From NCBI RefSeq assembly GCF_000807925.1, contig NZ_JRVC01000021.1:1-64000 (forward strand): a stretch of 64,000 nt of DNA. Reading direction: 5' to 3'. The translations under genes were made by a program, and so were the position numbers. The notes beneath the pieces were generated by a model, which worked only from the letters and a program-made list of their open reading frames with translations, was not told where the DNA came from and ran no database searches. The DNA comes from Novosphingobium subterraneum. Lineage in GTDB: Bacteria; Pseudomonadota; Alphaproteobacteria; Sphingomonadales; Sphingomonadaceae. This document shows positions 9,204 to 17,536 of this stretch, one piece after another; the first letter of the stretch is position 1, and the number at the start of each line of letters is the position of its first letter.

Positions 9204-9679
9204 CCATGGGACCGGATCTGCGGATCGCAACACTCAACGATGCCCGCAGCCGTCGTAGCGCAGAGAAGCGCGCTGCAGTCGAGGATGCGATCATGCGGCT
9301 GCGCGACACCAGGCAGGCTGTGACGTTCGTCTCGGTGGCACGTGAAGCAAAGGTCAGCCGCCAGTACCTCTACAACAACTTCGCCGACGAGATCGGCGAG
9401 GAACGCGTCGAAACCCGCGCGGAAACCGAGGTGATAGACGGCAAGAAGGTCCCGCTGCGAACGCCCGAGGAATATCGGCACATCGAAGCGGCACTCCGCA
9501 ACAAGATCGAGCGCCTTGAGACCGAGCTCCGGGATGCCCGTGCCGAAAGGGCTAAGGCGGACCGAACGGCCGAGCGTGAGCGCGGTAAGGCGGAACACTG
9601 GCGTCAGCTCTACACGGCTGTCCTAGCTCGCGTATCACCGGGACAGTCGCCCGAGCCGCTGCCCTCCTCTGAAGACTGA
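9200..9679 (+). CDS. tnpC: Tn554 TnpC-like / DUF6262 accessory protein
   Basis: A 159-residue accessory protein. An N-terminal helix-turn-helix (VTFVSVAREAKVSRQYLYNN) is followed by a long charged coiled coil (about residues 90-145, KIERLETELRDARAERAKAD). It overlaps tnpB by four bases (ATGA), so the three genes are translationally coupled. In Tn554 TnpC is not a recombinase but affects efficiency and orientation of insertion. Here it is a little longer than the type protein. Confidence 0.8.
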   Translation: MTMGPDLRIATLNDARSRRSAEKRAAVEDAIMRLRDTRQAVTFVSVAREAKVSRQYLYNNFADEIGEERVETRAETEVIDGKKVPLRTPEEYRHIEAALRNKIERLETELRDARAERAKADRTAERERGKAEHWRQLYTAVLARVSPGQSPEPLPSSED

Positions 9680-9701
9680 ACCGTCACGCTGCGATCGGGT
9701 T

Positions 9702-9764
9702 ACGATCAAGCGAGTAGGAAGTGAGCCGCCTACGGCGTCTTGCACTTCCAACTCCCTTGATCGT
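9702..9764. terminator. Long inverted repeat after tnpC
   Basis: Arms at 9702-9723 and 9743-9764 (22 bases each, two mismatches) surround a 19-base loop. It starts 22 bases after the tnpC stop. There is no clear T-run, so it may end transcription, mark an element end, or both. Confidence 0.6.
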
Positions 9765-9889
9765 CCAAATTATGAGCGAAACACAATGGACAGGTTTATC
9801 GCCTGCAAACCATTGAAACTAGGACACAAGACACGAATTGGTGTTGATATATGTAAAATTAAATCAAAGACTTGGAGGAAATCAGCGGC

Positions 9890-10405
9890 TCAGCTGGCGT
9901 CTGTCGAGCCGCAGGCAACGCCGAGCTTCTTGCGTTTTGCCGGCGCGGCGTCGGCCTTGGGCCGCGCTTTGGGTGCCGTTTTGGGCGTCGCATTGGCCTC
10001 AGCCTTCGGGCTCTGGCCGGGCCTGCGGCCAAGGCCGATCCTGACCGCAAGCTCCTTGCGCTTGGCGGCATAGTCGGGCGCGACCATCGGGTAATCGGCA
10101 GGCAGGCTCCAGCGCGCCCGGTACTCGGCGGGCGTCAGGCCATGCTCGGTCCCAAGATGGCGCTTGAGCATCTTCATCTTGTCACCGCATTCGAGGCAGG
10201 TGACTGCGTCGGGCTTGACCGAGGCACGCACCGAGACGGCGGGTTTCAGCTCCTCTTGAGCCGGTTCCGGCGCCCGTCCAAGCGCGGCAAGCGAAGCGTA
10301 GACCGCTTGGATCAGGCCCGGCAGGTCCGCGGCCGCGATCGCATTGTTGCTGACATGGGCAGACACGATATCGGCGACATGATCCAGCAGTGCTTCGTTT
10401 TCCAT
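9890..10405 (-). CDS. MucR/Ros-family zinc-finger regulator
   Basis: A 171-residue transcription factor. The N-terminal helical part (LLDHVADIVSAHVSNNAI) is the MucR oligomerisation region. Then comes the Ros-type zinc finger CLECGDKMKMLKRHLGTEH, with Cys-x2-Cys and the two His, followed by GLTPAEYRARWSLPADYPMVAPDYAAKR. The last 40 residues are Lys/Ala/Pro-rich and may add DNA affinity. The family is confined to alphaproteobacteria and binds AT-rich promoter DNA, often as a silencer of acquired or cell-surface genes. The ATG at 10405 fits the family start better than the longer frame. The 200 bases between this gene and the Tn554-like end are AT-rich near 9780-9870 and show no gene. Confidence 0.85.
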   Translation of the reverse strand: MENEALLDHVADIVSAHVSNNAIAAADLPGLIQAVYASLAALGRAPEPAQEELKPAVSVRASVKPDAVTCLECGDKMKMLKRHLGTEHGLTPAEYRARWSLPADYPMVAPDYAAKRKELAVRIGLGRRPGQSPKAEANATPKTAPKARPKADAAPAKRKKLGVACGSTDAS

Positions 10406-10522
10406 GCGGGCGAGACCTTTCCAATCCACGGATCGTGGGTTCCTAGGCGATAGTTCGCCACCACGCCATAGGAGCATCGCCGGGGTGCGCCAGGCCTGAC
10501 CTGATGCTCGAAGTGCGAAGGT

Positions 10523-11080
10523 TCAGGCCGCGAAGAGTTCGCCCTGGGGATTGGCAGCGCCCGGGCCCTGACGCCGCAGCGGCGCGGGCTTGCGCAGCAG
10601 CGCAAGCACAGCCGGCTTGATCACATAGACCGCATGGCGTCCGCCGCCGCGGTTCTTGTGGTTGGTGGCGTAGCCCGCATAGTGCCGGCTCATCAGCCCG
10701 GCGCGGACCAGATCGGAAATCGCGCGGCTGACATTGGCGCGGCCCACGGCCTGGACCTGCTCTTCCACCGCCGCTTCGATGTGCGCGGCATCGCGAACAG
10801 CGTCACCGGTCAGTTCGTCCTTCAGCGCAGCGGCAACGCGCGCACGCATCGCCGCACGACGAGCGGGCTGTTCGCTCATCGGCAGAAGCTGAGAGCAGAG
10901 CCATTCGCGCAGGAGCACCGGCACGCCGCCCTGCGCGACGAAGGGTCCGGCCTGCCCTCGCCCGTCGGCAATTTCGGCTACCAGTTGAAGGACGAGAAAC
11001 GCATAGCGCGGGCGGTTCGAGGCTTCGACCAGGACCGCGTAGATCCCACCGACGCCAGTGATTTCAGGGGCTCGTTCCAT
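10523..11080 (-). CDS. Helix-turn-helix plasmid protein of unknown role
   Basis: A 185-residue protein. The C-terminal half looks like a winged helix: VGRANVSRAISDLVRAGLMSRHYAGY, then a basic wing (NHKNRGGGRHAVYVIK). The N-terminal half is helical (YAFLVLQLVAEIADG). It is likely a DNA-binding regulator, and the repeated TGTCAC motifs in the 500 bases upstream are candidate targets. The ATG at 11080 directly follows a TTG at 11083. I do not recognise a named family. Confidence 0.6.
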   Translation of the reverse strand: MERAPEITGVGGIYAVLVEASNRPRYAFLVLQLVAEIADGRGQAGPFVAQGGVPVLLREWLCSQLLPMSEQPARRAAMRARVAAALKDELTGDAVRDAAHIEAAVEEQVQAVGRANVSRAISDLVRAGLMSRHYAGYATNHKNRGGGRHAVYVIKPAVLALLRKPAPLRRQGPGAANPQGELFAA

Positions 11081-11586
11081 CAATCAGTATTGAGCACAAA
11101 AGGTGAATCCTGTGAATCCCCTTTGTGCCCTGCCCTGTCATTTGTCGCCCGTGACACTTCGCCCGGAGACGCCATCTGGTTTGCCCTGCCACACGTGCGC
11201 TGCCCTCTCTCCGCGACTACTTCCGCCATCGTGCAGGCATAATCGATGACCCGCCCTCCGCGCATGTCACGGGCGCAGCGCAACATGACACTCTGCCCGA
11301 GGGCAAAGTGTCACAGATGCCATGCCCCGCAAGGGGCACAAGCCCCGACCCGACAGGCAAAAAAATAGGGCCGGCGTGAGCCAGCCCCTTGGAAAGTTTT
11401 GGGAGAGGATGCCTGAAAGGCATGCCACATAGGGGCCAGCCCCCTTCATGCTGCACGTGCGAAAAGAACGCGGAGTGTTGCCTTTTCGCAACCGCCGCTC
11501 CTTCTGGACATCGTCTTCATGAGCAATCGGGGGCCGGTCCGGATGATCCCAATGGGAGGCGGCGCTACCGCCTCCCGGGCTCGGTG
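11081..11586. promoter_or_regulatory. Non-coding region rich in TGTCAC inverted repeats
   Basis: No gene is supported in these 506 bases. GCCCGTGACA at 11147-11156 is inverted as TGTCACGGGC at 11265-11274. A near-perfect 13-base inverted repeat with a 2-base loop (11286-11298 with 11301-11313) begins TGACACT. Direct repeats of GTGAATCC occur at 11103-11118. The cluster looks like operator DNA for the gene at 10523 or the MucR-type regulator. Confidence 0.5.
11554..11576 (-). terminator. Hairpin after ssb
   Basis: A perfect 9-base stem (GGGAGGCGG with CCGCCTCCC) and a 5-base loop sit 11 bases past the ssb stop codon. There is no T-run, so termination is likely but not certain. Confidence 0.55.
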
Positions 11587-11922
11587 TCACAGGAAGAGGA
11601 CTTCCTCGGCGACGATCTCGACCGCGTAGCGTTCGACGCCCTCCCGGTCGGTCCACTTCGAGTAGTGTAGGCGGCCCTGCACCTCGACCAGGTCGCCCTT
11701 CTTCTTGTGCTTGGCGACCGAGGTGCCGAGGCCGTTGAAAGCAGTGACGCGGTGGAATTCGGCGAGAGTCTCGGCGTAGCCGGCCTCGTTCTTGACCGTC
11801 TTGCCGTCGACCAGCTTGGGGCGATCGGTGACGAGGGTGAACGAGGTGATCGCGGTCTCGCCGGCGTGGCGGGTTTCGGGAGCAGCAGCGATGCGGCCGA
11901 TCAGGATGACGAGGTTCTTCAT
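11587..11922 (-). CDS. ssb: Single-stranded DNA-binding protein
   Basis: A 111-residue OB-fold protein. It starts MKNLVILIGRIAAAPETR, the SSB opening strand, and continues with FTLVTDR, EFHRVTAFNGLGTSVAKHKKKGDLVEVQGRLHYSKW and VERYAVEIVAEEVLFL, the usual SSB strand order. It lacks the long acidic C-terminal tail that recruits partners in chromosomal SSB, so it may be a plasmid variant that only coats DNA. Plasmid ssb genes often lie in conjugative leading regions and protect the entering strand. Confidence 0.85.
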   Translation of the reverse strand: MKNLVILIGRIAAAPETRHAGETAITSFTLVTDRPKLVDGKTVKNEAGYAETLAEFHRVTAFNGLGTSVAKHKKKGDLVEVQGRLHYSKWTDREGVERYAVEIVAEEVLFL

Positions 11923-12399
11923 GGGGTATTCTCCGTGGCTGGAACTCGGCGGAACCGCCCGCCGATGAACACCACAGGCAGGGCCAAAGGCCCGCGCCCG
12001 CACCGAACGCATGTGAGGGAAACCCAAAAGCGAGGAGTGGTGCGGCAGGCCCGAAGGGCTTCACGGTCCGCTGCTTTTGGGTTGCGGCCGGGGACTGGCG
12101 CTGCAGGGTTCATCGGCAAACGAAGGGCGGTTTCGTCAGGTCAGGCTCAGCGGATCCCCGCAAAGATCAGATCCGTCAGCCTCGGCCATTTCGGCAGGAC
12201 CTGCTCCCACCCGCCAGCGCCCGCGCAGCGGGCATTGCCTTCCTCGGCCCCCGCTCCATACTGGTCAGTGACGCACGGTCACACGGGGCCGGGCCCAGCC
12301 CCTCCCGTCCAGTGCCATGCGCTACGGCAAGGCTATTCGTCAGATGCGCAAGAAGGCGGCCGCAGGCGAGCATGGATCGCCTGCCCCCGATGGGGACGC
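11923..12399. other. Non-coding stretch between ssb and nuclease
   Basis: About 475 bases with no convincing gene. Open frames are proline/arginine-rich and look like shadows. It must hold the ssb promoter near 11930-12000. Confidence 0.4.
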
Positions 12400-12744
12400 T
12401 CAGCGCCAAGGCCTCGCGAGGCCTTGCGCGACCAGATAGTCGCCGGCATCCACGCCGTTCACCGAGACCGAGGCGAGCGTCCGTCCATAGGGGGCGGTGC
12501 CAAGTCGCGTGATCGTCACCTGTCCGCGCGACAGCAGCCGCGTCAGGGCAACCCGCGAGGCTTCGCCTGCGGCAAAGTCACACCAGGCGTAGGACCGTCT
12601 CCGGTCCTGGCACTTGGGACTATCGGGCAGTTCGGGTGCATCGATATTGGCGATGCGGACACGCTCGCGGCCGCAGCGGATCGTGTCGCCGTCGTGAACA
12701 GAAGGCGACATGCAAAGGGCGGCGGCAGCAAGAGCGATCGGCAT
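12400..12744 (-). CDS. Secreted thermonuclease-like (SNase) protein
   Basis: A 114-residue staphylococcal-nuclease-like protein. A short hydrophobic N-terminus (MPIALAAAALCMS) looks like a signal peptide, or a remnant. The core VHDGDTIRCGRERVRIANIDAPEL holds the calcium-binding Asp residues and first catalytic Arg; YGRTLASVSVNGVDAGDYLVAQGLARPW holds the second Arg block. Family members cut DNA and RNA, usually outside the cytoplasm. Small plasmid versions like this are common next to mating genes, but their role is not settled. The 290 bases upstream to 13035 hold no clear gene. Confidence 0.8.
   Translation of the reverse strand: MPIALAAAALCMSPSVHDGDTIRCGRERVRIANIDAPELPDSPKCQDRRRSYAWCDFAAGEASRVALTRLLSRGQVTITRLGTAPYGRTLASVSVNGVDAGDYLVAQGLARPWR
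12408..12425. repeat. 18-base perfect palindrome
   Basis: AAGGCCTCGCGAGGCCTT is a perfect palindrome inside the last codons of the nuclease gene. It could form a small hairpin near the transcript end. Confidence 0.6.
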
Positions 12745-13035
12745 GGGTAGAGCCTAGCGCCCTCGCCCGCCCGCGCCAACCAGCCTCGCCGCTTCCTCCA
12801 CTGGCCCCGATCGTCACCCGAAGGCCTGGGTGGGCGGCGGTGCAAAAGTGCCGACGCTCCGCCCTAGCGAGTAGAGCGGGTCGCCGCGGCGCCCGCGTGG
12901 GACGCGGGCCCCGGGGTGCCCCCTTCCCTCCCCGCCTCGCCAGACTCCCGCAAAACCGGTATGAACGCACTTCAACCCGGCCGCACTGGCCCCGCTGCCG
13001 CAGGCAGAGCCATCTAAGGGAAAGGATCCCGGACC

Positions 13036-13224
13036 ATGGCTGATCCTCAGATGATGCCAAGCGCCCTGCAGGTGGCGCGCGCGATGACTGAGGTGCTGCG
13101 CGCGAAGCTGAGTGTCTTAGCGGCTGAAGAGGTCACGCTCTCCCGCGAGGAAGCCGCGCTTTGCCTCGGTCTTGCCGAAGGCGTGACCGAAAGCCTGGAA
13201 CAAAACGCACTTCAGGACCGGTGA
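13036..13224 (+). CDS. Small helical protein
   Basis: A 62-residue predicted two-helix protein with an AAAGGA ribosome site before the ATG. It is rich in Ala, Leu and Glu and has no motif I recognise. It ends 18 bases before the convergent pentapeptide gene. Good codon use and ribosome site support a real gene; the function is unknown. Confidence 0.5.
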   Translation: MADPQMMPSALQVARAMTEVLRAKLSVLAAEEVTLSREEAALCLGLAEGVTESLEQNALQDR

Positions 13225-13242
13225 GCCGCCCGGCCCTGCGAC

Positions 13243-13920
13243 CTACCGGACATTGAGCCCCAATTCGCCCAGCAATTGCCCGGCCTGCTCGCGCGAGATG
13301 GTCGCCCCGCGAAACAGCCCCGCATCGACCAGGCGTAGCCCGCCGAGGTCGGCACCGCGCAGGTCTGAGCCCTCGAAGCGCCATCCGGCGACCAGCGCCT
13401 CGCGCAGCGAGCAGTCCTCGAACACCGTCATGCGAAAATCGCCCTTGCGCACATCCGCACCCGACAGATCGACCCGGCGCAGAGTTTCCTTGCGAATCGA
13501 GAAGCCCGGCAGCTTGGCAGAGACCAGCAGCACTTCCTCGAAATGGACGTGCATGGCGCGCGCTTCGGTAAAATCGGCGCCGGTGAGCTTGGAGCCGGTG
13601 AAGCGGGTCGAGGTCAGGCTGGCCCGGCGCATCGCGCAATTGTTCCAGTCGCCGCCGATGAATTTGGCCTCGCTGAGGTTCGCGCCCGAGAAATTGGCGA
13701 ACGGTCCCCGGCAACCTTGCCAGACCGTACCTTCAAGCTTTGCCCCCGCAAGATCGCTGTGCCGCAGGTTGCAGCGTTCAAAGCGCGAGCGGGTGAGATC
13801 GAGCCCGGAAAGGTCGGCTTCCTCGAGATCGCAGTCGACGACCACCTGAGCCGGACCGCCGCAGAGCGGGACGAGATCGGCACGAACCAGTGTTCTTCCG
13901 ACGAGGCCACGCGGGGGCAA
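13243..13920 (-). CDS. Pentapeptide-repeat protein, 5' end uncertain
   Basis: About 225 residues, nearly all pentapeptide repeats of the A(D/N)Lxx type: LEEADLSGLDLTRSRFE, ANFSGANLSEAKFIG, GSKLTGADFTEA, RRVDLSGADVRKGDF and GSDLRGADLGGL. Such repeats fold into a right-handed beta-helix; some relatives mimic DNA and shield gyrase, others have no known role. The only start in this frame is TTG at 13920. An ATG at 13933 in the neighbouring frame reads MDDLFAP, and removing one base from the run of five C (G on the plus strand, 13914-13918) would join it smoothly to PRGLVGRTLVRADL. So either a rare start is used or the gene carries a one-base insertion. Confidence 0.75.
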   Translation of the reverse strand: MPPRGLVGRTLVRADLVPLCGGPAQVVVDCDLEEADLSGLDLTRSRFERCNLRHSDLAGAKLEGTVWQGCRGPFANFSGANLSEAKFIGGDWNNCAMRRASLTSTRFTGSKLTGADFTEARAMHVHFEEVLLVSAKLPGFSIRKETLRRVDLSGADVRKGDFRMTVFEDCSLREALVAGWRFEGSDLRGADLGGLRLVDAGLFRGATISREQAGQLLGELGLNVR

Positions 13921-14081
13921 ACAGGTCGTCCATCACGCGCCCAACTCTTTCGCGGCCCATCGCCTCGCTTCGGCTCGGCCGGATTGGCACAATGTTCCGT
14001 TTGTCAATTGGCCGGGAGTGCGCATATAGGGGGCACAAGTGGACTGGGGGTTCCCGGTCGGCGTCATAGCCTCGGTGAGTT

Positions 14082-14996
14082 TCATCGGGGCTTTTCGCTT
14101 ATTTGGGGCGGGAAAACCTTGAGCCCCCAGTTTTCATAGCCGCTGCCGACATTCTCGCGCCCGCCGTCGCAATAGAACTTGCGGGTCAGGACCTCGAAGG
14201 CGCGATTGTCCTGGCTCGGCCGCAACACACTCATGCCGATTGGCCTCGCCACCAGGTCTGCGAGCTGGAGCCCGGACGAGTTCGCCTTCTTGTCGGCAAA
14301 GACAATCTCGAATGGCAGGGGCGCCCCCAGCTTGTTCTCGCCGTCGCAGATCCTGCGGAACTCCAGTTCGAGGTCCTTGTCCTCCTTCTTGCCGCGGCAC
14401 TCGAAGACCACGTGGGTCTTCTTGGCGTTCTGGTTCTTCTCGATGAGGAACTCGTAGAGCGTCTCAAGGCAGAACCCGAGGGCGAGATGATAGGGGTTGT
14501 CGCGTTCGACATCGCGCGCGCCGAGCCGGTGCTTGTCGATCACGCAGCTGATCAGGATGAAGTTCGACTTGTCGATGATACCGCTGAGGCCATCGATGAA
14601 ACCCAGCTTCTCGGCTTCGTTAGCGAACTTGAAGGGGCCGGTTTCCTTGCGAATTTCTCGCTCGTGCAAGATCACAATGTCGTGGCCGAAATGGTTGAAC
14701 TTGAACTTCTCGAGCGCCGGGACGACCTTCTCGCTGTAGTGCTTCTTGTAGAAGACGCAGAATGCGAGGACGAACAGCGGATAGTTGGGATCGACGGTCT
14801 GCATGCCGTGATCGCCGCTTTCGTCGACATAGACGATGAAATTGCTGAAGCGCCCGGCAGGCGTAGTGGCGCTCTTGCGGTCTTCGACCACCGGGTCGAG
14901 ATCGAGATCGAACAAGGAAATTGCTGGTCGGATGCCGTCATCGCGCAGTGATGCCAGCGCGGACCGTGCAAGCCAAGCCGGAGCGCGGTTTTCCAC
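14082..14996 (-). CDS. DUF3800 protein
   Basis: A 304-residue protein of the DUF3800 family, which has an RNase H-like fold. The signature FIVYVDESGDHG is at about residue 58, an acidic middle block is present (HEREIRK), and the closing block NSSGLQLADLVARPIG carries the conserved Asp. Members are often linked to phage defence or mobile DNA, but activity is rarely shown. The signature sits later than in most members, so the true start may lie inside the first 50 residues. It is followed by about 160 bases before the pentapeptide gene on the same strand. Confidence 0.75.
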   Translation of the reverse strand: MENRAPAWLARSALASLRDDGIRPAISLFDLDLDPVVEDRKSATTPAGRFSNFIVYVDESGDHGMQTVDPNYPLFVLAFCVFYKKHYSEKVVPALEKFKFNHFGHDIVILHEREIRKETGPFKFANEAEKLGFIDGLSGIIDKSNFILISCVIDKHRLGARDVERDNPYHLALGFCLETLYEFLIEKNQNAKKTHVVFECRGKKEDKDLELEFRRICDGENKLGAPLPFEIVFADKKANSSGLQLADLVARPIGMSVLRPSQDNRAFEVLTRKFYCDGGRENVGSGYENWGLKVFPPQISEKPR

Positions 14997-15145
14997 ACAC
15001 CACCCCCGTGCATAGCAAGCCTTGCCGCGCCCTTAAGGCCAGCATAGACTGACTCACGCGAGCCCACCCGGGGCCGCGTAAAACGAAGGAGATGCGCGAG
15101 AGGTCGAACGGGCAGCGTCGATCGCGAGAAATTGGAGATACCCCA

Positions 15146-16378
15146 ATGATCCAGCGATACCGTGTGCTCGGCCGCAGCGTGGTCGAAGGCGATGAACTTC
15201 AGCACGTGCTGCGCGAAGCCTACGAGCGCAAAAGCCCGGTCCATTGCGAATGCCGCAAGGGAAACGAACTCCCCCTCTACATTTCGCACCGGCAGAATGG
15301 CTACGTGCTCGCGCGCTGGCCGGGCTCGGGCGCGCGCCATGCGACCGCCTGCGATCACTACGATGCGCCCGATTACCTCACCGGCATGGGCCAGGTGCGC
15401 GGGAGCGCGGTCATCGACGATGAGGCGAGCGGCGAGACCAGCCTGAAGCTCGGCTTCCCGCTCTCGCGCGGAGCCGCGCGGCTCGCGCCGGCGGCGCTGA
15501 CCAACGACAAGCCGACGGTGAAATCGTCGGGCCAGAAACTGTCGATGCGCGGGCTGCTCCACGTCCTCTGGGACCGGGCCGAACTCAGCCACTGGCATCC
15601 GAAGATGGCGGGCAAGCGGACCTGGTTCGTGGTGCGCCGCGCGCTGCTCGAGGCGGCGGCCAGTTGCCGGGCGAAGCAGGAAGCCCTGCCCCACGTGCTG
15701 TTTGTGCCCGAGAGCTTCAAGGTCGAGGAAAAGGAAGAAATCCGGGCCCGGCGCCGCGCGGCGCTGGCCCGAGTCTATGCCTCGCGCGACGAAATGATGG
15801 TGGTGGTCGGCGAGATCAAGGAGATCGTTCCCGCGCACGGCGCCGAAAGAATTGTCTTGCGCCATGTCGGCGACATGCCCTTCGTGATGGACCAGGACAT
15901 GGCGAGGCGCTTCCACAAGCGGTTCGCGGGCGAGCTCGCGCTGTGGCAGGCGCAGGATGGGCCGAACGGCAAGTGCGGCCACCTTGTTCTTGCCGGCTCG
16001 TTCGCGCGCCGACGCGAGGGCACCTTCGACCTCATCGAGGTGGCGCTGATGCCGGTGACGAGAGAGTGGCTGCCCTACGAGACCAGCGACGAGCGCTACC
16101 TCGTCGGCAAGGCAGTCGCCGAGAAGCGGCGCTTCGTGAAGGGCCTGCGCGTCAATCTCGATCACGATACGCCGATCGCCAGCCTGGTGCTCAAGGACAC
16201 CGGCGAGGAAGCCAGCGCCATCCACATCCACGACCGCGACAACGAGTTGGCCGAGCCATTGGAAGCCCTGCTCGCCGGGCAAGGCGTCGCGCACCTGCTG
16301 TGGAAGGAAGGCGAGCCGCTCCCGGCCCGCGTCAGCCGGCCGCCGCGGCGAGGCTGGCAGGCGCAGCAGGCCGCCTGA
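15146..16378 (+). CDS. DUF1173 plasmid protein
   Basis: A 410-residue protein of the DUF1173 type, common on plasmids of alphaproteobacteria. The N-terminus has HCECRKGNELPLYISHRQNGYVLARWPGSGARHATACDHY, whose Cys and His could bind a metal. The middle is strongly helical and charged (EEKEEIRARRRAALARVYASRDE). No catalytic motif is known. The ATG at 15146 follows GGAGA and is preferred over an ATG 18 codons earlier. The next gene converges on it with six bases between stops. Confidence 0.7.
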   Translation: MIQRYRVLGRSVVEGDELQHVLREAYERKSPVHCECRKGNELPLYISHRQNGYVLARWPGSGARHATACDHYDAPDYLTGMGQVRGSAVIDDEASGETSLKLGFPLSRGAARLAPAALTNDKPTVKSSGQKLSMRGLLHVLWDRAELSHWHPKMAGKRTWFVVRRALLEAAASCRAKQEALPHVLFVPESFKVEEKEEIRARRRAALARVYASRDEMMVVVGEIKEIVPAHGAERIVLRHVGDMPFVMDQDMARRFHKRFAGELALWQAQDGPNGKCGHLVLAGSFARRREGTFDLIEVALMPVTREWLPYETSDERYLVGKAVAEKRRFVKGLRVNLDHDTPIASLVLKDTGEEASAIHIHDRDNELAEPLEALLAGQGVAHLLWKEGEPLPARVSRPPRRGWQAQQAA

Positions 16379-16384
16379 GCGGCG

Positions 16385-16888
16385 TCAGTCGCCCGCGCGA
16401 GGCAGCGGCCTCAACGGCAGCAGATCGAGACGCCGGGGCGTGTCGCTAGCCGCGCGCAGGGCTTCGAGCCGCGCCGCGACCTCGCCCTCGTGTTGGGTGA
16501 TCTCGATGCGGTTGAGGCCGACGATCGTCCAGACCGCGAGCTCGGGCCGCTCGGTCACGTGGACCGAGTAGGCGATGGGGAGCTTCTCGGGATAGAGCCA
16601 GAGCAGCAGCACCGGGAGCGCGGCGAGGTTTGGTTTGCCGTCGATCACGGCGAGCGTCATCACGCCCTTGTCCCGATCGTACCGGCAGGTGAACCCGAGC
16701 GGCTGCGGGTGCCCGGCAAGGCCGAGGATCGTCTCGCGTGGCCGAGCCCCGAAGACCGCCTCGAGCTCGGCGGGCGGCTGAGCCTCAGCGTTCTCAGCCA
16801 CCTCGGCGAGGAACAGTTCGACCGCGGCAAAGCGCGCGGCTTCCTCGCGGGTGCAGGCAAGTTCGAGAGTGAGCGTGATCGAGGACAT
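16385..16888 (-). CDS. Hypothetical plasmid protein
   Basis: A 167-residue soluble protein of unknown family. It has alternating strand-like segments (SITLTLELACTREEA, MTLAVIDGKPNLAALPVLLLWLY, LAVWTIVGLNRIEITQ). The hydrophobic stretch LAALPVLLLWLYPEKLPIAY is too polar at its ends to be a sure membrane helix. It is first of a run of minus-strand genes (16.4-19.5 kb) that look like one accessory plasmid cluster. Confidence 0.55.
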   Translation of the reverse strand: MSSITLTLELACTREEAARFAAVELFLAEVAENAEAQPPAELEAVFGARPRETILGLAGHPQPLGFTCRYDRDKGVMTLAVIDGKPNLAALPVLLLWLYPEKLPIAYSVHVTERPELAVWTIVGLNRIEITQHEGEVAARLEALRAASDTPRRLDLLPLRPLPRAGD

Positions 16889-16975
16889 GGCTGGGACTTT
16901 CGCGTTGCCGCGCGCCAACGCGTCCCGTTGCCAAGGCAAGGGATAGAACGGCGGACGCGCGCGGAATTGAACGGA

Positions 16976-17488
16976 TCAGAGAACGAGGTGACGCTCGACG
17001 TGGGCGCGTGTCCGCGGCCTCTGGAGGTTGAAGAGGGGGACGCCGTGGCTGGCGGCAATGCGCAGCGCCTGGCCGGTGCCGCCCGAGGGCTCGCCGTCGG
17101 CGGTCCAGCAGAGCACGAATTCCGCAGGGCGATCGAGTGCGGGGCCCAGCACCTGGAACACGTTGCGGGTGTGGAGCGCCTGGACGAAGGCCGAGAGCCC
17201 GGCGAAGGCCGGATGGTGCACCGCCGCGATGGCACGCGCCCTGCCCCAGAGCTCGTCACCGAGCGTGTCGGGATGGAATTCGCTTGCCGAACCACGCCAG
17301 CCCGCCTCCGGCAGAAAGATCTGCGCATCGCGGCCTGCCCCGCGTTCGAACGCGCTGTCGGCGCCGATCGCGTGGCCCGAGCGCAGGACATAGCCGCGCT
17401 TGGTGAGCGCGAAGGCGGCGCGGGTCATCAGGCTGAGGATCACGGGCGGCGTGGAGCGCGCACCGATCCCGGCATAGAAGCGAGGCAT
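16976..17488 (-). CDS. SLOG/Rossmann-type protein
   Basis: A 170-residue protein starting FYAGIGARSTPPVI, the glycine-rich loop of a SLOG/DprA-like nucleotide-binding fold. LRSGHAIGADSAFERGA holds the second conserved block and EFVLCWTADGEPSGGTGQAL the C-terminal block. Related proteins sense or cleave nucleotide ligands. It is the second SLOG protein in the window. A polypurine repeat (17521-17536) lies 33 bases before its start. Confidence 0.7.
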   Translation of the reverse strand: MPRFYAGIGARSTPPVILSLMTRAAFALTKRGYVLRSGHAIGADSAFERGAGRDAQIFLPEAGWRGSASEFHPDTLGDELWGRARAIAAVHHPAFAGLSAFVQALHTRNVFQVLGPALDRPAEFVLCWTADGEPSGGTGQALRIAASHGVPLFNLQRPRTRAHVERHLVL

Positions 17489-17520
17489 GGGCTTGGACTC
17501 CCTTTAGGAACGCCCAGCTC

Positions 17521-17536
17521 CAGCCCCCTCCCCTTA
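17521..17536 (-). repeat. Polypurine leader repeat, copy 1
   Basis: On the minus strand it reads TAAGGGGAGGGGGCTG, overlapping the stop codon of the upstream gene and lying 33 bases before the next start. Shared with 18855, 20801 and 28574. Confidence 0.6.

Larger units (their letters stand above)
5866..9764 (+). mobile_element. Tn554-like transposition module
   Basis: Three overlapping plus-strand genes form a tnpABC module. Element ends cannot be fixed: these elements lack inverted repeats and duplicate no target. The 233 bases before tnpA are AT-rich and differ from the GC-rich surroundings, and the strong inverted repeat at 9702-9764 follows tnpC. No resistance or metabolic cargo can be tied to it; the next gene (a MucR-type regulator) is transcribed towards it. 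Confidence 0.65.

Noticed and set aside
14672..16294. Minus-strand open frame of about 540 codons opposite the DUF1173 gene
   Set aside because: It mirrors the DUF1173 gene and runs into the DUF3800 gene out of frame; composition is that of an antisense shadow.
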